Shown here in pieces: positions 31,663 to 41,284 of a DNA stretch of 50,318 nucleotides. The number at the start of each line of letters is the position of its first letter. Within the stretch, counting starts at the first letter, position 1. The notes beneath the pieces were generated by a model. That model made no database searches and was not told the DNA's origin. It saw nothing but the letters and a program-made list of their open reading frames with translations. The translations under genes and the position numbers were made by a program. Origin of the DNA: SIG480 sp045546975 (lineage in GTDB: Bacteria > Bacillota > Clostridia > Oscillospirales > JAAYXM01); assembly GCA_045546975.1 (NCBI GenBank), contig JAZQDV010000014.1:1-50318 (forward strand), given 5' to 3'.

Positions 31663-33584
31663 TGTCAATTGTCAGAATGAAGAGGCTGCGGCTTCTTGCG
31701 ATGGCAGAGGACAGAGAAAAAATCATGCGTCTTTTAAGCCATATAGGCGCAGTTGAGCTTTCTGGAACAGACGAAGAAGAAGCGATGTTTGGCGACGTCA
31801 CAACTGATTCGGAAGCGCTTTCGGAAGCACTTGACTCTATTCTCGATGCCGAGGCGATTGCAAGAAAGTACGGCAAGCTGAAAAAAGGGATGTTTTCTCC
31901 CCGCGTTGCGATAACCGAGAAACGCCTTTTTTCTTCTGAACTTACGAAAAATGCGCTGGATGCGGCAAGAGCAATAAACGAAAATGAAAGAAGTTATAAT
32001 GAGCTTTGCGACAAACGCTCAAAGCTTATAACACTTTCTGAAACGTATATGCCATGGCAGGGGCTCCCGCTCCCGCTTGATACACCTGAGGGAAAGTCGT
32101 TTGAAACGTTTTTGTTCACAGTGCCCGCAGGCGTTTCGTTTTCCGAGGTAGAAGAAAAGGCAAAAGAGACCTCGGAGCTTTTTGAGTTCTATGAGATATC
32201 CGAGGGCGCTGAGCTTAGGTACCTTCTCGGTATTTGCCACAAGGAAACGGGTGAAAAAATCCGCGAAGTTATAAAAGAGCTTGGCGCGAGCTTAGTCCGA
32301 TTCCGCGGCGTAAATGTCACGGCGTCGGAAAAGGTAGAAGAAATCAAAAAAGAAATAAAGCTTCTTGATAAACAGATAGATGAGGCACGCAAAAACCTCT
32401 CGGTTGACCGTGAGACCTACGACCTGCTCCTCACTGCGCACGATGCTATTGCTACGAGACTTACGTGTGAGGTTGAGTCGGAAAAGGGAAAGCTCACGAA
32501 AAACACCTTCTACATCGAAGGCTGGGCACCTGCGCGTGAAGAAAAGATGCTTTCGGAGTTCTTTGATGTAAACGGATGTGCATACGAATTCGCAGATCCC
32601 GTAGAAGGAGAAGAGCCACCGACTCTTACCTACAACTCGAAGCTGATAGCACCTTTTGAGGTTGTAACCAATATGTACAGTGCACCGGCATATACGGGCA
32701 TTGACCCGAACCCGACGATGGCACCTTTCTTCGCCATCTTCTTTGGAATAATGCTCTCTGACGCGGGATACGGACTTCTTCTTATGCTTGCGGGCATATT
32801 TGCACTACTGAAGCTCAAGCCTCGCGGAGGTTTCAAAAGCTTTATGCAGCTTGCGGTAATCTGTGGTGCATCAACTGTTATCTGGGGTGCGCTTTTCGGA
32901 GGATTCTTCGGAGACGCGATACCGTCAGTATACCTGCTCTTTACGGGCAAGACTTTCCCGCATGATATGGCACTGTGGTTTAACCCGACCAACGACCCGA
33001 TGACGATGCTTATATTCTCACTTGCGCTTGGCGGTGTGCAGATAGTCGCAGGTATGGCGGTAAAGTTCTATATGATGATTCGCGACGGTGAGGTCTGGGC
33101 GGCGATTTTTGACATCGGCCTCTGGTGGGTAGTGTTTGCCGGAGCAATTACCTGCATTTTCAACACAGGTGTTGGTCTTTACATCCTGCTTGTAGGTGTA
33201 ATAGGGCTTGTGCTCACGCAGGGCAGGGCAAAAAAGAATATCATAATGAAGTTCTTCAGCGGAGTTCTCAGTCTTTATGACGTTACGGGATACTTCTCCG
33301 ATATACTTTCGTATTCAAGACTGCTCGCACTTTCTCTTTCAACGGCTGTTGTTGGAACGGTTGTAAATACGATGGGAATACTCACGGGCCCCGTCGGCTT
33401 CTTTGTGGTATTTCTTATTGGTCACGTATTCAACATCGCAATAAACTTGGTAGGATCATTTGTCCACTCGGCACGTCTTCAATACGTCGAGTACTTTGGT
33501 AAGTTCTATGAAAGCGGCGGACGTCAGTTTGCACCGCTTACAATAAAAACAAAAAATATTGACATAATCAAGGAGGAAAATTAA
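31662..33584 (+). CDS. ntpI: V-type ATPase subunit I (membrane stator)
   Basis: A 640-residue protein of normal length. The N-terminal 330 residues are cytoplasmic with long coiled-coil segments (about 90-115 and 225-265). From about residue 340 there are seven to eight transmembrane helices, with the conserved FFGIMLSDAGYGLLL and SYSRLLALSLSTAVVG, the latter carrying the Arg that faces the rotor. It forms the half-channels for ion entry and exit. It overlaps the preceding gene by one base (TAATG). Confidence 0.95.
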   Translation: MSIVRMKRLRLLAMAEDREKIMRLLSHIGAVELSGTDEEEAMFGDVTTDSEALSEALDSILDAEAIARKYGKLKKGMFSPRVAITEKRLFSSELTKNALDAARAINENERSYNELCDKRSKLITLSETYMPWQGLPLPLDTPEGKSFETFLFTVPAGVSFSEVEEKAKETSELFEFYEISEGAELRYLLGICHKETGEKIREVIKELGASLVRFRGVNVTASEKVEEIKKEIKLLDKQIDEARKNLSVDRETYDLLLTAHDAIATRLTCEVESEKGKLTKNTFYIEGWAPAREEKMLSEFFDVNGCAYEFADPVEGEEPPTLTYNSKLIAPFEVVTNMYSAPAYTGIDPNPTMAPFFAIFFGIMLSDAGYGLLLMLAGIFALLKLKPRGGFKSFMQLAVICGASTVIWGALFGGFFGDAIPSVYLLFTGKTFPHDMALWFNPTNDPMTMLIFSLALGGVQIVAGMAVKFYMMIRDGEVWAAIFDIGLWWVVFAGAITCIFNTGVGLYILLVGVIGLVLTQGRAKKNIIMKFFSGVLSLYDVTGYFSDILSYSRLLALSLSTAVVGTVVNTMGILTGPVGFFVVFLIGHVFNIAINLVGSFVHSARLQYVEYFGKFYESGGRQFAPLTIKTKNIDIIKEEN

Positions 33585-33585
33585 A

Positions 33586-34062
33586 ATGGAAATTTTCGGA
33601 ACAGCACTGGCACTTTTAGGCGCAGCACTTGCGACATTCCTTCCGGGAATGGGTTCGGCAAAGGGTGTAGGTATCGTTGGTGAGGCAGCATCAGGAGTAG
33701 TAGCAGAGGACCCGTCAAAGTTCGGTCAGACACTTCTTCTTCAGGCCCTTCCTGCAACACAGGGTATTTATGGTCTTCTTATCGGATTCCTCGTTCTTCT
33801 TAAGGTAGGCTTCGTTGGTGGAGACGCACAGGTTGAGCTTACATTCATAAACGGACTTTACATCTTCCTCTCATGTCTCCCGATTGCTATGGTAGGTTAC
33901 TACTCAGCAATCAGACAGGGAAGAGTTGCAGCTGCTGGTATCGGTGTTGTTGCAAAGCGTCCTGAAGAAGTTTCAAAGGCTATGATTTACGCAGCTATGG
34001 TTGAAACATACGCTGTTTTGGCACTTCTTGTTTCATTCCTTATGCTTAACGGTATAAAATAA
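33586..34062 (+). CDS. ntpK: V-type ATPase subunit K (rotor proteolipid)
   Basis: A 158-residue duplicated proteolipid with four transmembrane helices, the size of E. hirae NtpK. All residues that hold Na+ in that enzyme can be matched: L55, T58 and Q59 in QALPATQG, Q111 in IRQGRVAAAG and E140 in MVETYAVL. It forms the membrane ring that carries the ion. AGGAGG precedes the ATG at 9 bases. The first half lacks the essential Glu, as usual in the 16-kDa type. Confidence 0.96.
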   Translation: MEIFGTALALLGAALATFLPGMGSAKGVGIVGEAASGVVAEDPSKFGQTLLLQALPATQGIYGLLIGFLVLLKVGFVGGDAQVELTFINGLYIFLSCLPIAMVGYYSAIRQGRVAAAGIGVVAKRPEEVSKAMIYAAMVETYAVLALLVSFLMLNGIK

Positions 34063-34076
34063 GGCGGTCATATTAT

Positions 34077-34652
34077 ATGAACGGTATTGAAAAAATTACA
34101 AATCGGATAAATGCCGATGCCGAAGAGCGTGTGCGCAACATTATTTCGGAAGCCTCGGGTGAAGCAGAGAAAATCTCTGCGGAGTATAAAGCCCGCGCCG
34201 AAAAAATAGAAAAAGAAGAGATGCAGCGCGCAAATGAAGAGGCAGAGGCTTTGCGCGCACGCCTTTTGGGGGCTGCAAATCTTGAATCGAAAAAGATGCT
34301 CCTTGCAAAGAAACAGGAGCTTATAACACGCGCGTTTGACACGGCAGTTGACAACCTCAAGTCCCTTCGCGGCGACGAGCTTGCAGACGTTCTTGTATCT
34401 CTTGCGCATCTGGCGGCAGACGATAAGGGCGGAGAGATTATACTCTCAAAGACGGTTCGTGACTCTCTTGGCGCAAAGATTTCCGAAGGCGTTTCGAAAA
34501 ACCCCAACCTCAAGGTATCCGACGAGGTAAGGGATATTGACGGACTTGTACTCAAGTGCGGAAATACCGAGGTAAACTGCACCTTCGATTCTCTCGTTTC
34601 TCAGAAGCGCGAGGAATTGAGTCGCGATATTGCGGATATTCTCTTTTCGTAA
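34077..34652 (+). CDS. ntpE: V-type ATPase subunit E (peripheral stalk)
   Basis: A 191-residue protein. The N-terminal 85 residues are a charged coiled coil (NADAEERVRNIISEASGEAEKI...) that pairs with subunit G/H; the C-terminal half is the globular alpha/beta domain that binds subunit B. The length agrees with the family. It lies 14 bases after subunit K, and its weak GGCGG site may lower its yield relative to K. Confidence 0.92.
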   Translation: MNGIEKITNRINADAEERVRNIISEASGEAEKISAEYKARAEKIEKEEMQRANEEAEALRARLLGAANLESKKMLLAKKQELITRAFDTAVDNLKSLRGDELADVLVSLAHLAADDKGGEIILSKTVRDSLGAKISEGVSKNPNLKVSDEVRDIDGLVLKCGNTEVNCTFDSLVSQKREELSRDIADILFS

Positions 34653-34676
34653 AAAAGGCTATCTGGAGGTCTTTTA

Positions 34677-35663
34677 ATGAAATTTCGTGATACTGATTAC
34701 GTATATGCAACTATGCGTATTCGTGCAAATGAAAAAAGCCTGCTTACGGCGTCGCAGATATCGCGTATGGTAGATGCGAAAACACCGGAAGAGGCAGCAA
34801 AAATTCTTTCAGAGGCAGGATACCCCGAGGTTTCGGCAAGGAGCTTTTCTGATGTATGTCAGGCAATCTCCAAGATGCAGGAGCAGGCTATCTCTCTTGT
34901 CGTCGAGGTTTCGGAAAACCCGGCGCTGAAAGATGTATTTCTCTTAAAATATGATTTTCATAACATAAAGGCAGCTCTCAAGGCTCAGCTGACCGGAGAG
35001 GACCCTCGGCACCTTATGTCTCATTTTTCTACCGTACCGGTTGCTGACTTGATGTCGGCAGTTCGTCTCGGAGATTTTTCAAATCTCCCGGAGAAGATGG
35101 CGGAGGCAATAGAGCTTGCTGCGGAAAAGCTCTCGCACACGAGAAATCCGCAGGTTTCAGACTTTGTTCTTGATGCCGCATGCTTTGATATGATGCTTGA
35201 TGCGGCAAGAGCTTCCGGCAGTGAGTTTCTTATAAACTACGTAAAGCTTATGTGCGATGTGTCAAACATCCGTACAGCGGTGCGTGTCCGCCGTCGCAAT
35301 ATGGGTAGTGACGTTCTTGAAAGCGCCTATATCCCAGGTGGAAACATAGGTCTTTCGGCACTTTCTTCAGGCGACCTCAAGGATGCATACCGCACTTCAC
35401 CGCTTGTCGATGCGGCGGAGCTAGGCGATCGAGTAAGCCGTGGTGAGGTCGGGTTTACAGAGTTTGAACGCGAGCTTGACAATGCACTTATTGCATATAT
35501 GCAGGAGGTAAAATACGTTTCTTTCAATGAGAAACCGATCATTGCGTATCTTGCGGCAAAGGAATCCGAGGCACAACTGGTAAGAATAATCATGGCAGGA
35601 AAATTTGAAAACCTCTCTCCCGAGCAAATACGAATAAGATTGAGAGGGATAAACAATGGCTAA
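34677..35663 (+). CDS. ntpC: V-type ATPase subunit C (d-type, central adaptor)
   Basis: A 328-residue, helical, soluble protein of the AtpC/NtpC family. The DTDYVYATMRIRANEKSLL opening and KYDFHNIKAALKAQ near residue 90 are typical. It caps the rotor ring and joins it to the D-F shaft. SD TGGAGG lies 9 bases before the ATG. Its end overlaps the subunit F gene by 8 bases. Confidence 0.93.
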   Translation: MKFRDTDYVYATMRIRANEKSLLTASQISRMVDAKTPEEAAKILSEAGYPEVSARSFSDVCQAISKMQEQAISLVVEVSENPALKDVFLLKYDFHNIKAALKAQLTGEDPRHLMSHFSTVPVADLMSAVRLGDFSNLPEKMAEAIELAAEKLSHTRNPQVSDFVLDAACFDMMLDAARASGSEFLINYVKLMCDVSNIRTAVRVRRRNMGSDVLESAYIPGGNIGLSALSSGDLKDAYRTSPLVDAAELGDRVSRGEVGFTEFERELDNALIAYMQEVKYVSFNEKPIIAYLAAKESEAQLVRIIMAGKFENLSPEQIRIRLRGINNG

Positions 35664-35970
35664 GAAAATAGCAGTTATAGGCGACCGCGAAAGCATCCTC
35701 GGCTATCGCACCCTCGGTTTTGACGCCCGTCCGGCAGAAAATGCGGAAGAGGCAGCAAAGGTGCTCACAAAAACGGCAAAGGAAGACTATGCAGTTATTT
35801 ATATTACCGAGCAGCTCGCGTCCTTAATCCCTGAGGAGATTGCAAAATTTAAGGACAGCCCTTTGCCTGCAATTATCCTCATCCCCGGCAAGGAAGGCTC
35901 ACTCGGGCTTGGTATGAAGGGCGTAAAAGCCGCAGTTGAGCGTGCGGTAGGCGCAGATATTTTAGGCTGA
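35656..35970 (+). CDS. ntpG: V-type ATPase subunit F (central shaft)
   Basis: A 104-residue alpha/beta protein of the subunit F family. It begins KKIAVIGDRESILGYRTLGFD with the conserved GD.(D/E)...G..L pattern, followed by IYITEQLASLIP. It binds subunit D in the rotating shaft and regulates ATPase activity. It overlaps subunit C by 8 bases and is followed by subunit A after 25 bases. Confidence 0.93.
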   Translation: MAKKIAVIGDRESILGYRTLGFDARPAENAEEAAKVLTKTAKEDYAVIYITEQLASLIPEEIAKFKDSPLPAIILIPGKEGSLGLGMKGVKAAVERAVGADILG

Positions 35971-35995
35971 TGCTTAGAAGGGAATTGGTAAACAT

Positions 35996-37765
35996 ATGAC
36001 AATCGGAAAAATTATTAAAGTTTCGGGTCCGCTTATTGTAGCGGAGGGAATGTCAGATGCAAATATGTTTGACGTTGTTCATGTCGGTGAAAACAAGCTC
36101 ATCGGCGAGATAATAGAGATGCGCGGCGATCGTGCATCCATCCAGGTTTACGAAGAAACGGCAGGCGTAAAGTTTGGTGATGCGGTAGTAACAACAGGTG
36201 CACCGCTCTCAGTTGAACTTGCTCCGGGTCTTATAGAGAATATATACGACGGGATTCAGCGCCCGCTTGAAAAAATCCGTGAGATGTGCGGAAGTAACAT
36301 CCACCGCGGAATTGATGTAAAAAACATTGATCGCGAGCGCGTATGGGATTTTACCGCAACAAAAAAAGTCGGAGACAATGTAGTATCCGGTGATATCATC
36401 GGTACCGTTCAGGAAACGGTTATCGTTGAGCATCGCGTTATGGTACCGCATGGCATCTCCGGTGAGATTGTTGAGATCACAAGTGGAAGCTTTAAGGTAG
36501 AAGACACCGTATGTAAGATTAAAACAGAGGGTGGAAAGGTCGTAGAAGTAGCAATGCTTCAGAAGTGGCCTGTTCGTGTAGGCCGCCCGTATAAGGAAAA
36601 AATGCCGCCTGATGTCCCGATGATTACGGGACAGAGAGTTATCGACACTATGTTCCCGATTGCAAAGGGTGGCGCGGCTGCAGTTCCGGGCCCGTTTGGA
36701 AGCGGAAAGACAGTTGTTCAGCACCAGCTTGCAAAGTGGTCTGACGTTGATATCGTTGTCTACATCGGCTGCGGTGAGCGCGGAAATGAGATGACAGACG
36801 TTCTCCGTGAGTTCCCTGAGCTTCGCGACCCGAAGACAGGCGAGTCACTTATGAAGAGAACGGTGCTTATCGCAAATACATCTGATATGCCTGTTGCAGC
36901 GCGTGAAGCTTCTATTTATACAGGTATAACAATCGCAGAGTATTACAGAGATATGGGTTATGACGTTGCGGTTATCGCTGACTCCACATCACGTTGGGCA
37001 GAGGCACTCCGCGAAATGTCAGGCCGTCTTGAGGAAATGCCGGGTGAAGAGGGATACCCCGCATACCTTGCCTCACGTCTTGCTCAGTTCTATGAGCGTG
37101 CAGGACGCATCTTTGCCGTCTGTGGTGAGGAAAGACGCGGTTCACTCACCGCCATCGGTGCGGTTTCACCTCCGGGTGGTGATATTTCAGAGCCTGTTGC
37201 TCAGGCAACACTCCGAATCGTAAAGGTTTTCTGGGGTCTTGATTCATCCCTTGCATACCGTCGTCACTTCCCGGCAATCAACTGGCTTAACTCATATTCC
37301 CTCTATCTTGACAGACTTTCAGCGTGGTTTGACGAAAACGTAACACGTGAGTTTATGAAAAACCGTGGCGAGGCAATGAATCTTCTTCAGCTCGAGTCAG
37401 AGCTCCAGGAAATTGTCCGTCTTGTCGGTATTGATGCGCTCTCAAACGAGGACCGCGTAACTCTTGAAACTGCACAGATTATCCGTGAGGACTTCCTGCA
37501 GCAAAACGCGTTCTCCGATACAGACAGCTATACACCGCTTGAGAAACAGGCACGTCTTATGAAGCTTATTCTCAAGTACTACGACTTCTCGCGCCGTGCT
37601 GTAGCCTCCGGTGCTGACCTTCGCGACATCTTCTCCGTAAGCGCAAGAGAGAAGCTCGGCCGCGCAAAGGACGTATCCAATGAAACATACAACAAAGAGT
37701 ACGACGAGATTGAAGCACTTATGGAAAAAGAAATGGGCGCGCTCAGCTCAAAGGAGGTACAGTAA
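35996..37765 (+). CDS. ntpA: V-type ATPase catalytic subunit A
   Basis: A 589-residue catalytic subunit. An N-terminal beta barrel is followed by the non-homologous bulge (about 110-190), the P-loop GPFGSGKT at 232-239, and the catalytic region GCGERGNEMTDVL with its Glu. YPAYLASRLAQFYERAGR and ADSTSRWAEALREMSGRLEEMPGEEGYP are diagnostic of V/A-type A subunits. It hydrolyses (or makes) ATP in alternation with subunit B. It overlaps subunit B by one base. Confidence 0.98.
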   Translation: MTIGKIIKVSGPLIVAEGMSDANMFDVVHVGENKLIGEIIEMRGDRASIQVYEETAGVKFGDAVVTTGAPLSVELAPGLIENIYDGIQRPLEKIREMCGSNIHRGIDVKNIDRERVWDFTATKKVGDNVVSGDIIGTVQETVIVEHRVMVPHGISGEIVEITSGSFKVEDTVCKIKTEGGKVVEVAMLQKWPVRVGRPYKEKMPPDVPMITGQRVIDTMFPIAKGGAAAVPGPFGSGKTVVQHQLAKWSDVDIVVYIGCGERGNEMTDVLREFPELRDPKTGESLMKRTVLIANTSDMPVAAREASIYTGITIAEYYRDMGYDVAVIADSTSRWAEALREMSGRLEEMPGEEGYPAYLASRLAQFYERAGRIFAVCGEERRGSLTAIGAVSPPGGDISEPVAQATLRIVKVFWGLDSSLAYRRHFPAINWLNSYSLYLDRLSAWFDENVTREFMKNRGEAMNLLQLESELQEIVRLVGIDALSNEDRVTLETAQIIREDFLQQNAFSDTDSYTPLEKQARLMKLILKYYDFSRRAVASGADLRDIFSVSAREKLGRAKDVSNETYNKEYDEIEALMEKEMGALSSKEVQ

Positions 37766-39144
37766 TGATAAAAGAATATCGCACTATTCGTGAAGTTACA
37801 GGACCTCTTATGTTGGTCCGCGATGTTTCAGAGGTAGCATACGACGAGCTCGGCGAAGTAGAGCTTCCCGACGGAAGCCGTCGCCGTTGCAAGGTACTTG
37901 AAGTTAACGGAAATGACGTTCTCGTTCAGCTTTTTGAAAACAGCGCAGGTATAAACCTCCGCGACAGCAAGGTACGTTTCCTTGGCCATGGAATAGAGCT
38001 TGGCGTATCCGAGGATATGCTCGGCCGCGTTTTCGACGGCATGGGAAGACCGAAGGACGGCGGGCCTGAAATTCTCGCAGAAGAGAGAAGAAACATAAAC
38101 GGTATGCCGATGAATCCGGCATCACGTAACTATCCCGATGAATTCATCCAGACAGGTGTTTCGACTATTGACGGTCTTAACACTCTTGTAAGAGGACAGA
38201 AACTCCCGATTTTCTCGGGCTCAGGTCTTCCGCACGCACAGCTTGCAGCTCAGATTGCGCGTCAGGCAAAGGTGCTAAAAGCTGATGCAAAGTTCGCCGT
38301 TGTATTTGCCGCTATCGGTATTACATTTGAAGAGGCAGACTTCTTCATAAGCGACTTTAAGAGAACAGGAGCGATTGACCGCACAGTTCTCTTTATAAAC
38401 CTTGCAAACGACCCTGCAATTGAGCGTATTTCAACTCCGCGAATGGCGCTCACCGCTGCAGAGTATCTTGCATTTGAAAAGGATATGCACGTTCTTGTCA
38501 TTTTGACAGACATCACAAACTACGCAGAAGCTCTCCGTGAGGTTTCTGCAGCACGTAAGGAAGTACCGGGACGACGCGGTTATCCGGGTTACCTTTATAC
38601 TGACCTTGCAACAATGTATGAAAGAGCTGGAAGAAACCTTGAGAGCGAAGGCTCAATCACGATGATTCCGATTCTTTCAATGCCTGAGGATGACAAGACT
38701 CATCCTATCCCTGACCTTACAGGATATATCACAGAGGGACAGATTATCCTCTCTCGTGAGCTTTATAGAAAAAATATCCTTCCGCCTGTTGACGTTCTTC
38801 CGTCTCTTTCACGACTCAAGGATAAGGGTATCGGTACCGACAAGACCCGTGAGGACCATTCGGGAACAATGAACCAGCTCTTTGCGGCATACGCACGAGG
38901 AAAAGAAGCAAAAGAGCTTATGACAATCCTCGGTGAGGCAGCTCTTTCCGATATTGACAAGCTCTATGCAAAGTTCTCAGATGAGTTTGAAAAACAGTAT
39001 GTAAATCAGGGCTATAACGAAAACCGTTCAATTGAGGAAACTCTCGACCTCGGCTGGAAGCTTCTTTCCATTCTGCCCAAGTCAGAGCTTAAGAGAATCA
39101 AGCCCGAGCTTATCGAAAAATATCTCCCGAAAGAGGCAAACTAA
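37765..39144 (+). CDS. ntpB: V-type ATPase subunit B (non-catalytic)
   Basis: A 459-residue protein. It has the same overall fold as A, but the P-loop is degenerate ([10 protein letters not shown], about 150-159), as expected for the regulatory subunit. [43 protein letters not shown] (here [10 protein letters not shown]...) spans about 248-290 and is diagnostic. Its ATG lies in the TAATG overlap with subunit A, so A and B should be made in equal amounts. Confidence 0.98.
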   Translation: [459 protein letters not shown]

Positions 39145-39159
39145 GAAGGGGTACTGTTT

Positions 39160-39807
39160 ATGGCAACATTAAATGTCAATCCTACCCGTATGGAGCTCAA
39201 GCGCCTTAAAGGGCGAGTTTCCACGGCAAGGCGCGGACATAAGCTCTTGAAAGACAAGCGCGATGAGCTTATGAAACGCTTTCTCGATATCGTACGTGAA
39301 AACAAAAGGCTTCGTGTTGAGGTTGAAGAGGCACTACAGGATGCAAACCGCGGTATAACCGTCGCAAGTGCGGTAATGTCGCCGGAAATGCTTGAACAAT
39401 CCCTGATGTGCCCGACAAAGACCGTTGAGCTTGACGTTTCATACAACAATATAATGAGCGTAAATGTTCCGGAGTTTTCATTCTCCGAAAGTGACGGAAA
39501 CAGCGTTTACCCGTATGGCTATGCATTTGTCTCGGGCGAGCTTGACGATGCGGTGGACGGGCTTTCAAAGGTGCTTCCAAGCCTTTTGAAGCTTGCAGAA
39601 ACTGAAAAGTCGGCACAGCTTCTTGCCCAGGAGATAGAAAAAACGCGTCGTCGCGTAAATGCTCTTGAATACGTTATGATTCCTCAGCTTGAGGAGACCA
39701 TACGCATGATCACCATGAAGCTTGACGAAAACGAGCGCGGAAACCTTACCCGACTTATGAAGGTTAAGGATATGATGATAAAGCAACAATTCGAAAAAAG
39801 TAATTAG
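39160..39807 (+). CDS. ntpD: V-type ATPase subunit D (central shaft)
   Basis: A 215-residue protein forming two long helices (about 1-75 and 125-205) around a short globular part, with the family opening NVNPTRMELKRLKGRVSTARRGHKLLKDKRDEL and NALEYVMIPQLEETIRMI. It is the rotor axle inside the A3B3 ring. SD AAGGGG is about 10 bases before the ATG. It is the last gene of the operon, followed by a strong terminator; ntpH and ntpJ of Enterococcus are absent. Confidence 0.96.
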   Translation: MATLNVNPTRMELKRLKGRVSTARRGHKLLKDKRDELMKRFLDIVRENKRLRVEVEEALQDANRGITVASAVMSPEMLEQSLMCPTKTVELDVSYNNIMSVNVPEFSFSESDGNSVYPYGYAFVSGELDDAVDGLSKVLPSLLKLAETEKSAQLLAQEIEKTRRRVNALEYVMIPQLEETIRMITMKLDENERGNLTRLMKVKDMMIKQQFEKSN

Positions 39808-39810
39808 AAT

Positions 39811-39846
39811 AAAACCCGCGGAAACAGGCTTTCCGCGGGTTTTTGT
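39811..39846 (+). terminator. Intrinsic terminator of the V-ATPase operon
   Basis: AAAACCCGCGGAAA pairs with TTTCCGCGGGTTTT around CAGGC, followed by T and TG. Confidence 0.9.
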
Positions 39847-39847
39847 A

Positions 39848-39876
39848 TTGACTTTGTAAAAGTCGGGTTGTATAAT
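39848..39876 (+). promoter_or_regulatory. Promoter of the AEC transporter gene
   Basis: TTGACT (39848-39853), a 17-base spacer and a perfect TATAAT (39871-39876), starting in the tail of the V-ATPase terminator. Confidence 0.8.
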
Positions 39877-39905
39877 GAAACGGTACGAAAAAAGAGGTGT
39901 ATTTT

Positions 39906-40814
39906 GTGGGATCGGCGATAATTACAATAAAGCAGCTTGTAATAATGTTCTTCTTTATGGGAATGGGTTTTTTCTTTGCAAAGAAAAAGATTCTTGACCA
40001 GTCCGCGGGAGGAACTCTTTCAAAAATTGTTGTAAATCTTTTCTTGCCTGCAATGGCATTTCGCGTGTTTGCGACGGGCTTTACGACGGATGTTGTTACC
40101 GAAAAGCTCAAGATAATACTTTTCTCCTGTGCGGTACTTGGTGTAACAACGGTACTTGCAATATTTCTTTCAAGAATTCTTGCAAAAAACCGCCTTACGC
40201 GTGATATATACATATACAGCTTTGCGATTCCGAACCTTGGAATGATGGCATATCCGCTTGTTCAAGGACTTTTTCCCGAAAAATTCCTTGACACACAGGT
40301 TTTCTGCATAGTATATAACATCTTTATTTACACTGCGGGAATATATCTGTTGACCCCGAATAAAAAGCTAACATTCAAGGCACTTCTTAACCCGTCACTT
40401 GTTGCGGTGTTTTTGGGAATGATAGTAGGACTTCTAGCTGTAAAAATACCGGGGCCTGTCGACAAAATCCTCGTAGCCTGCAACAACTGTGTCATGCCGG
40501 TAGCGATGATTTTGACAGGAACGGTTTTCGCCCGAATCGACATCAAGGCAGTGCTTTCAGACTGGCACTCATACGTTACAGCGGCAATAAGGCTTCTTGC
40601 TATTCCGCTCATATCACTTCTGGTATTCAGACTTTTTAATCTTCCGGAAGAGTGGATTTTCCCTGCGGTTGTTGTTCTCGCAATGCCGTGTGGAGTAAAC
40701 AGCGTTGTTTTTCCTGAGGCATACGGCGGTGATGCCGTTTCGGGGGCTAAAATCTGCTTTATGTCAGCAATTCTTGCGCTCGTCACAATACCGCTCGTGA
40801 TTTCATTACTGTAA
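39906..40814 (+). CDS. AEC family (auxin efflux carrier-like) transporter
   Basis: A 302-residue membrane protein with ten predicted helices in two five-helix halves, as in the BASS/AEC fold. KIVVNLFLPAMAFRVF (about 39-54) and the C-terminal AMPCGVNSVVFPEAYGGD, with the helix-breaking Pro and Asn, are typical. Bacterial members export malate or other organic or amino acids. I chose GTG 39906 because AGAGGTG lies 6 bases upstream; the alternative GTG at 39897 is part of that site. It is monocistronic. Confidence 0.9.
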   Translation: MGSAIITIKQLVIMFFFMGMGFFFAKKKILDQSAGGTLSKIVVNLFLPAMAFRVFATGFTTDVVTEKLKIILFSCAVLGVTTVLAIFLSRILAKNRLTRDIYIYSFAIPNLGMMAYPLVQGLFPEKFLDTQVFCIVYNIFIYTAGIYLLTPNKKLTFKALLNPSLVAVFLGMIVGLLAVKIPGPVDKILVACNNCVMPVAMILTGTVFARIDIKAVLSDWHSYVTAAIRLLAIPLISLLVFRLFNLPEEWIFPAVVVLAMPCGVNSVVFPEAYGGDAVSGAKICFMSAILALVTIPLVISLL

Positions 40815-40818
40815 AAAT

Positions 40819-40857
40819 AAAAGCTCTCTGCTTCTGGGAAGCAGAGAGCTTTTTGTT
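40819..40857. terminator. Bidirectional terminator between AEC and lipoprotein genes
   Basis: AAAGCTCTCTGCTTC pairs perfectly with GAAGCAGAGAGCTTT around TGG, with A-rich and T-rich flanks. It serves both convergent genes. Confidence 0.92.
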
Positions 40858-41255
40858 TATTTCTTCGGTATTTCTTTACCGTCGATAACTGCTTTTACAA
40901 GCTGCTTGATGTTGTCGGGATAGCCTTTGTCGTAGAAAGCAAAAATACTTCCACTCTGTATGGCTTCATTGCTGCTTTCCTCGCCGAAAAGTTCACAGTT
41001 CTTCTTCGCTGAAGAACTGTTTTTGGTGAGAATAACAGGAACGGAAATGAAGGTCTCCTTACCAAAAGGAATCTTCAATGAGAATGCCGAAACAACGTCC
41101 TTGAAGTTTGAGTCAACAAACGTCTCGCGAACCTCATAGCCTGCGTCGGTAAGGCGTGTCTGCATCTCGGCAAATTTATCCTCGTCACTATTACCGCAGG
41201 AGGAAAGGGTAAAGACAATAGTTATAAGTGTGATGATAGCGAGTGCTCTTTTCAT
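40857..41255 (-). CDS. Small hypothetical lipoprotein
   Basis: A 132-residue protein with a signal peptide and lipobox LSSC (lipidated Cys at residue 20). The mature part contains KFAEMQTRLTDAGYEVRETFVD and looks like a small alpha/beta extracytoplasmic domain. No family is recognised. It lies about 30 bases after the YigZ-family gene and is probably the last gene of the hflX operon. Its stop codon touches the shared terminator. Confidence 0.7.
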   Translation of the reverse strand: MKRALAIITLITIVFTLSSCGNSDEDKFAEMQTRLTDAGYEVRETFVDSNFKDVVSAFSLKIPFGKETFISVPVILTKNSSSAKKNCELFGEESSNEAIQSGSIFAFYDKGYPDNIKQLVKAVIDGKEIPKK

Positions 41256-41284
41256 AATAAAAACTCCTTTATGTAAATTGCAAT

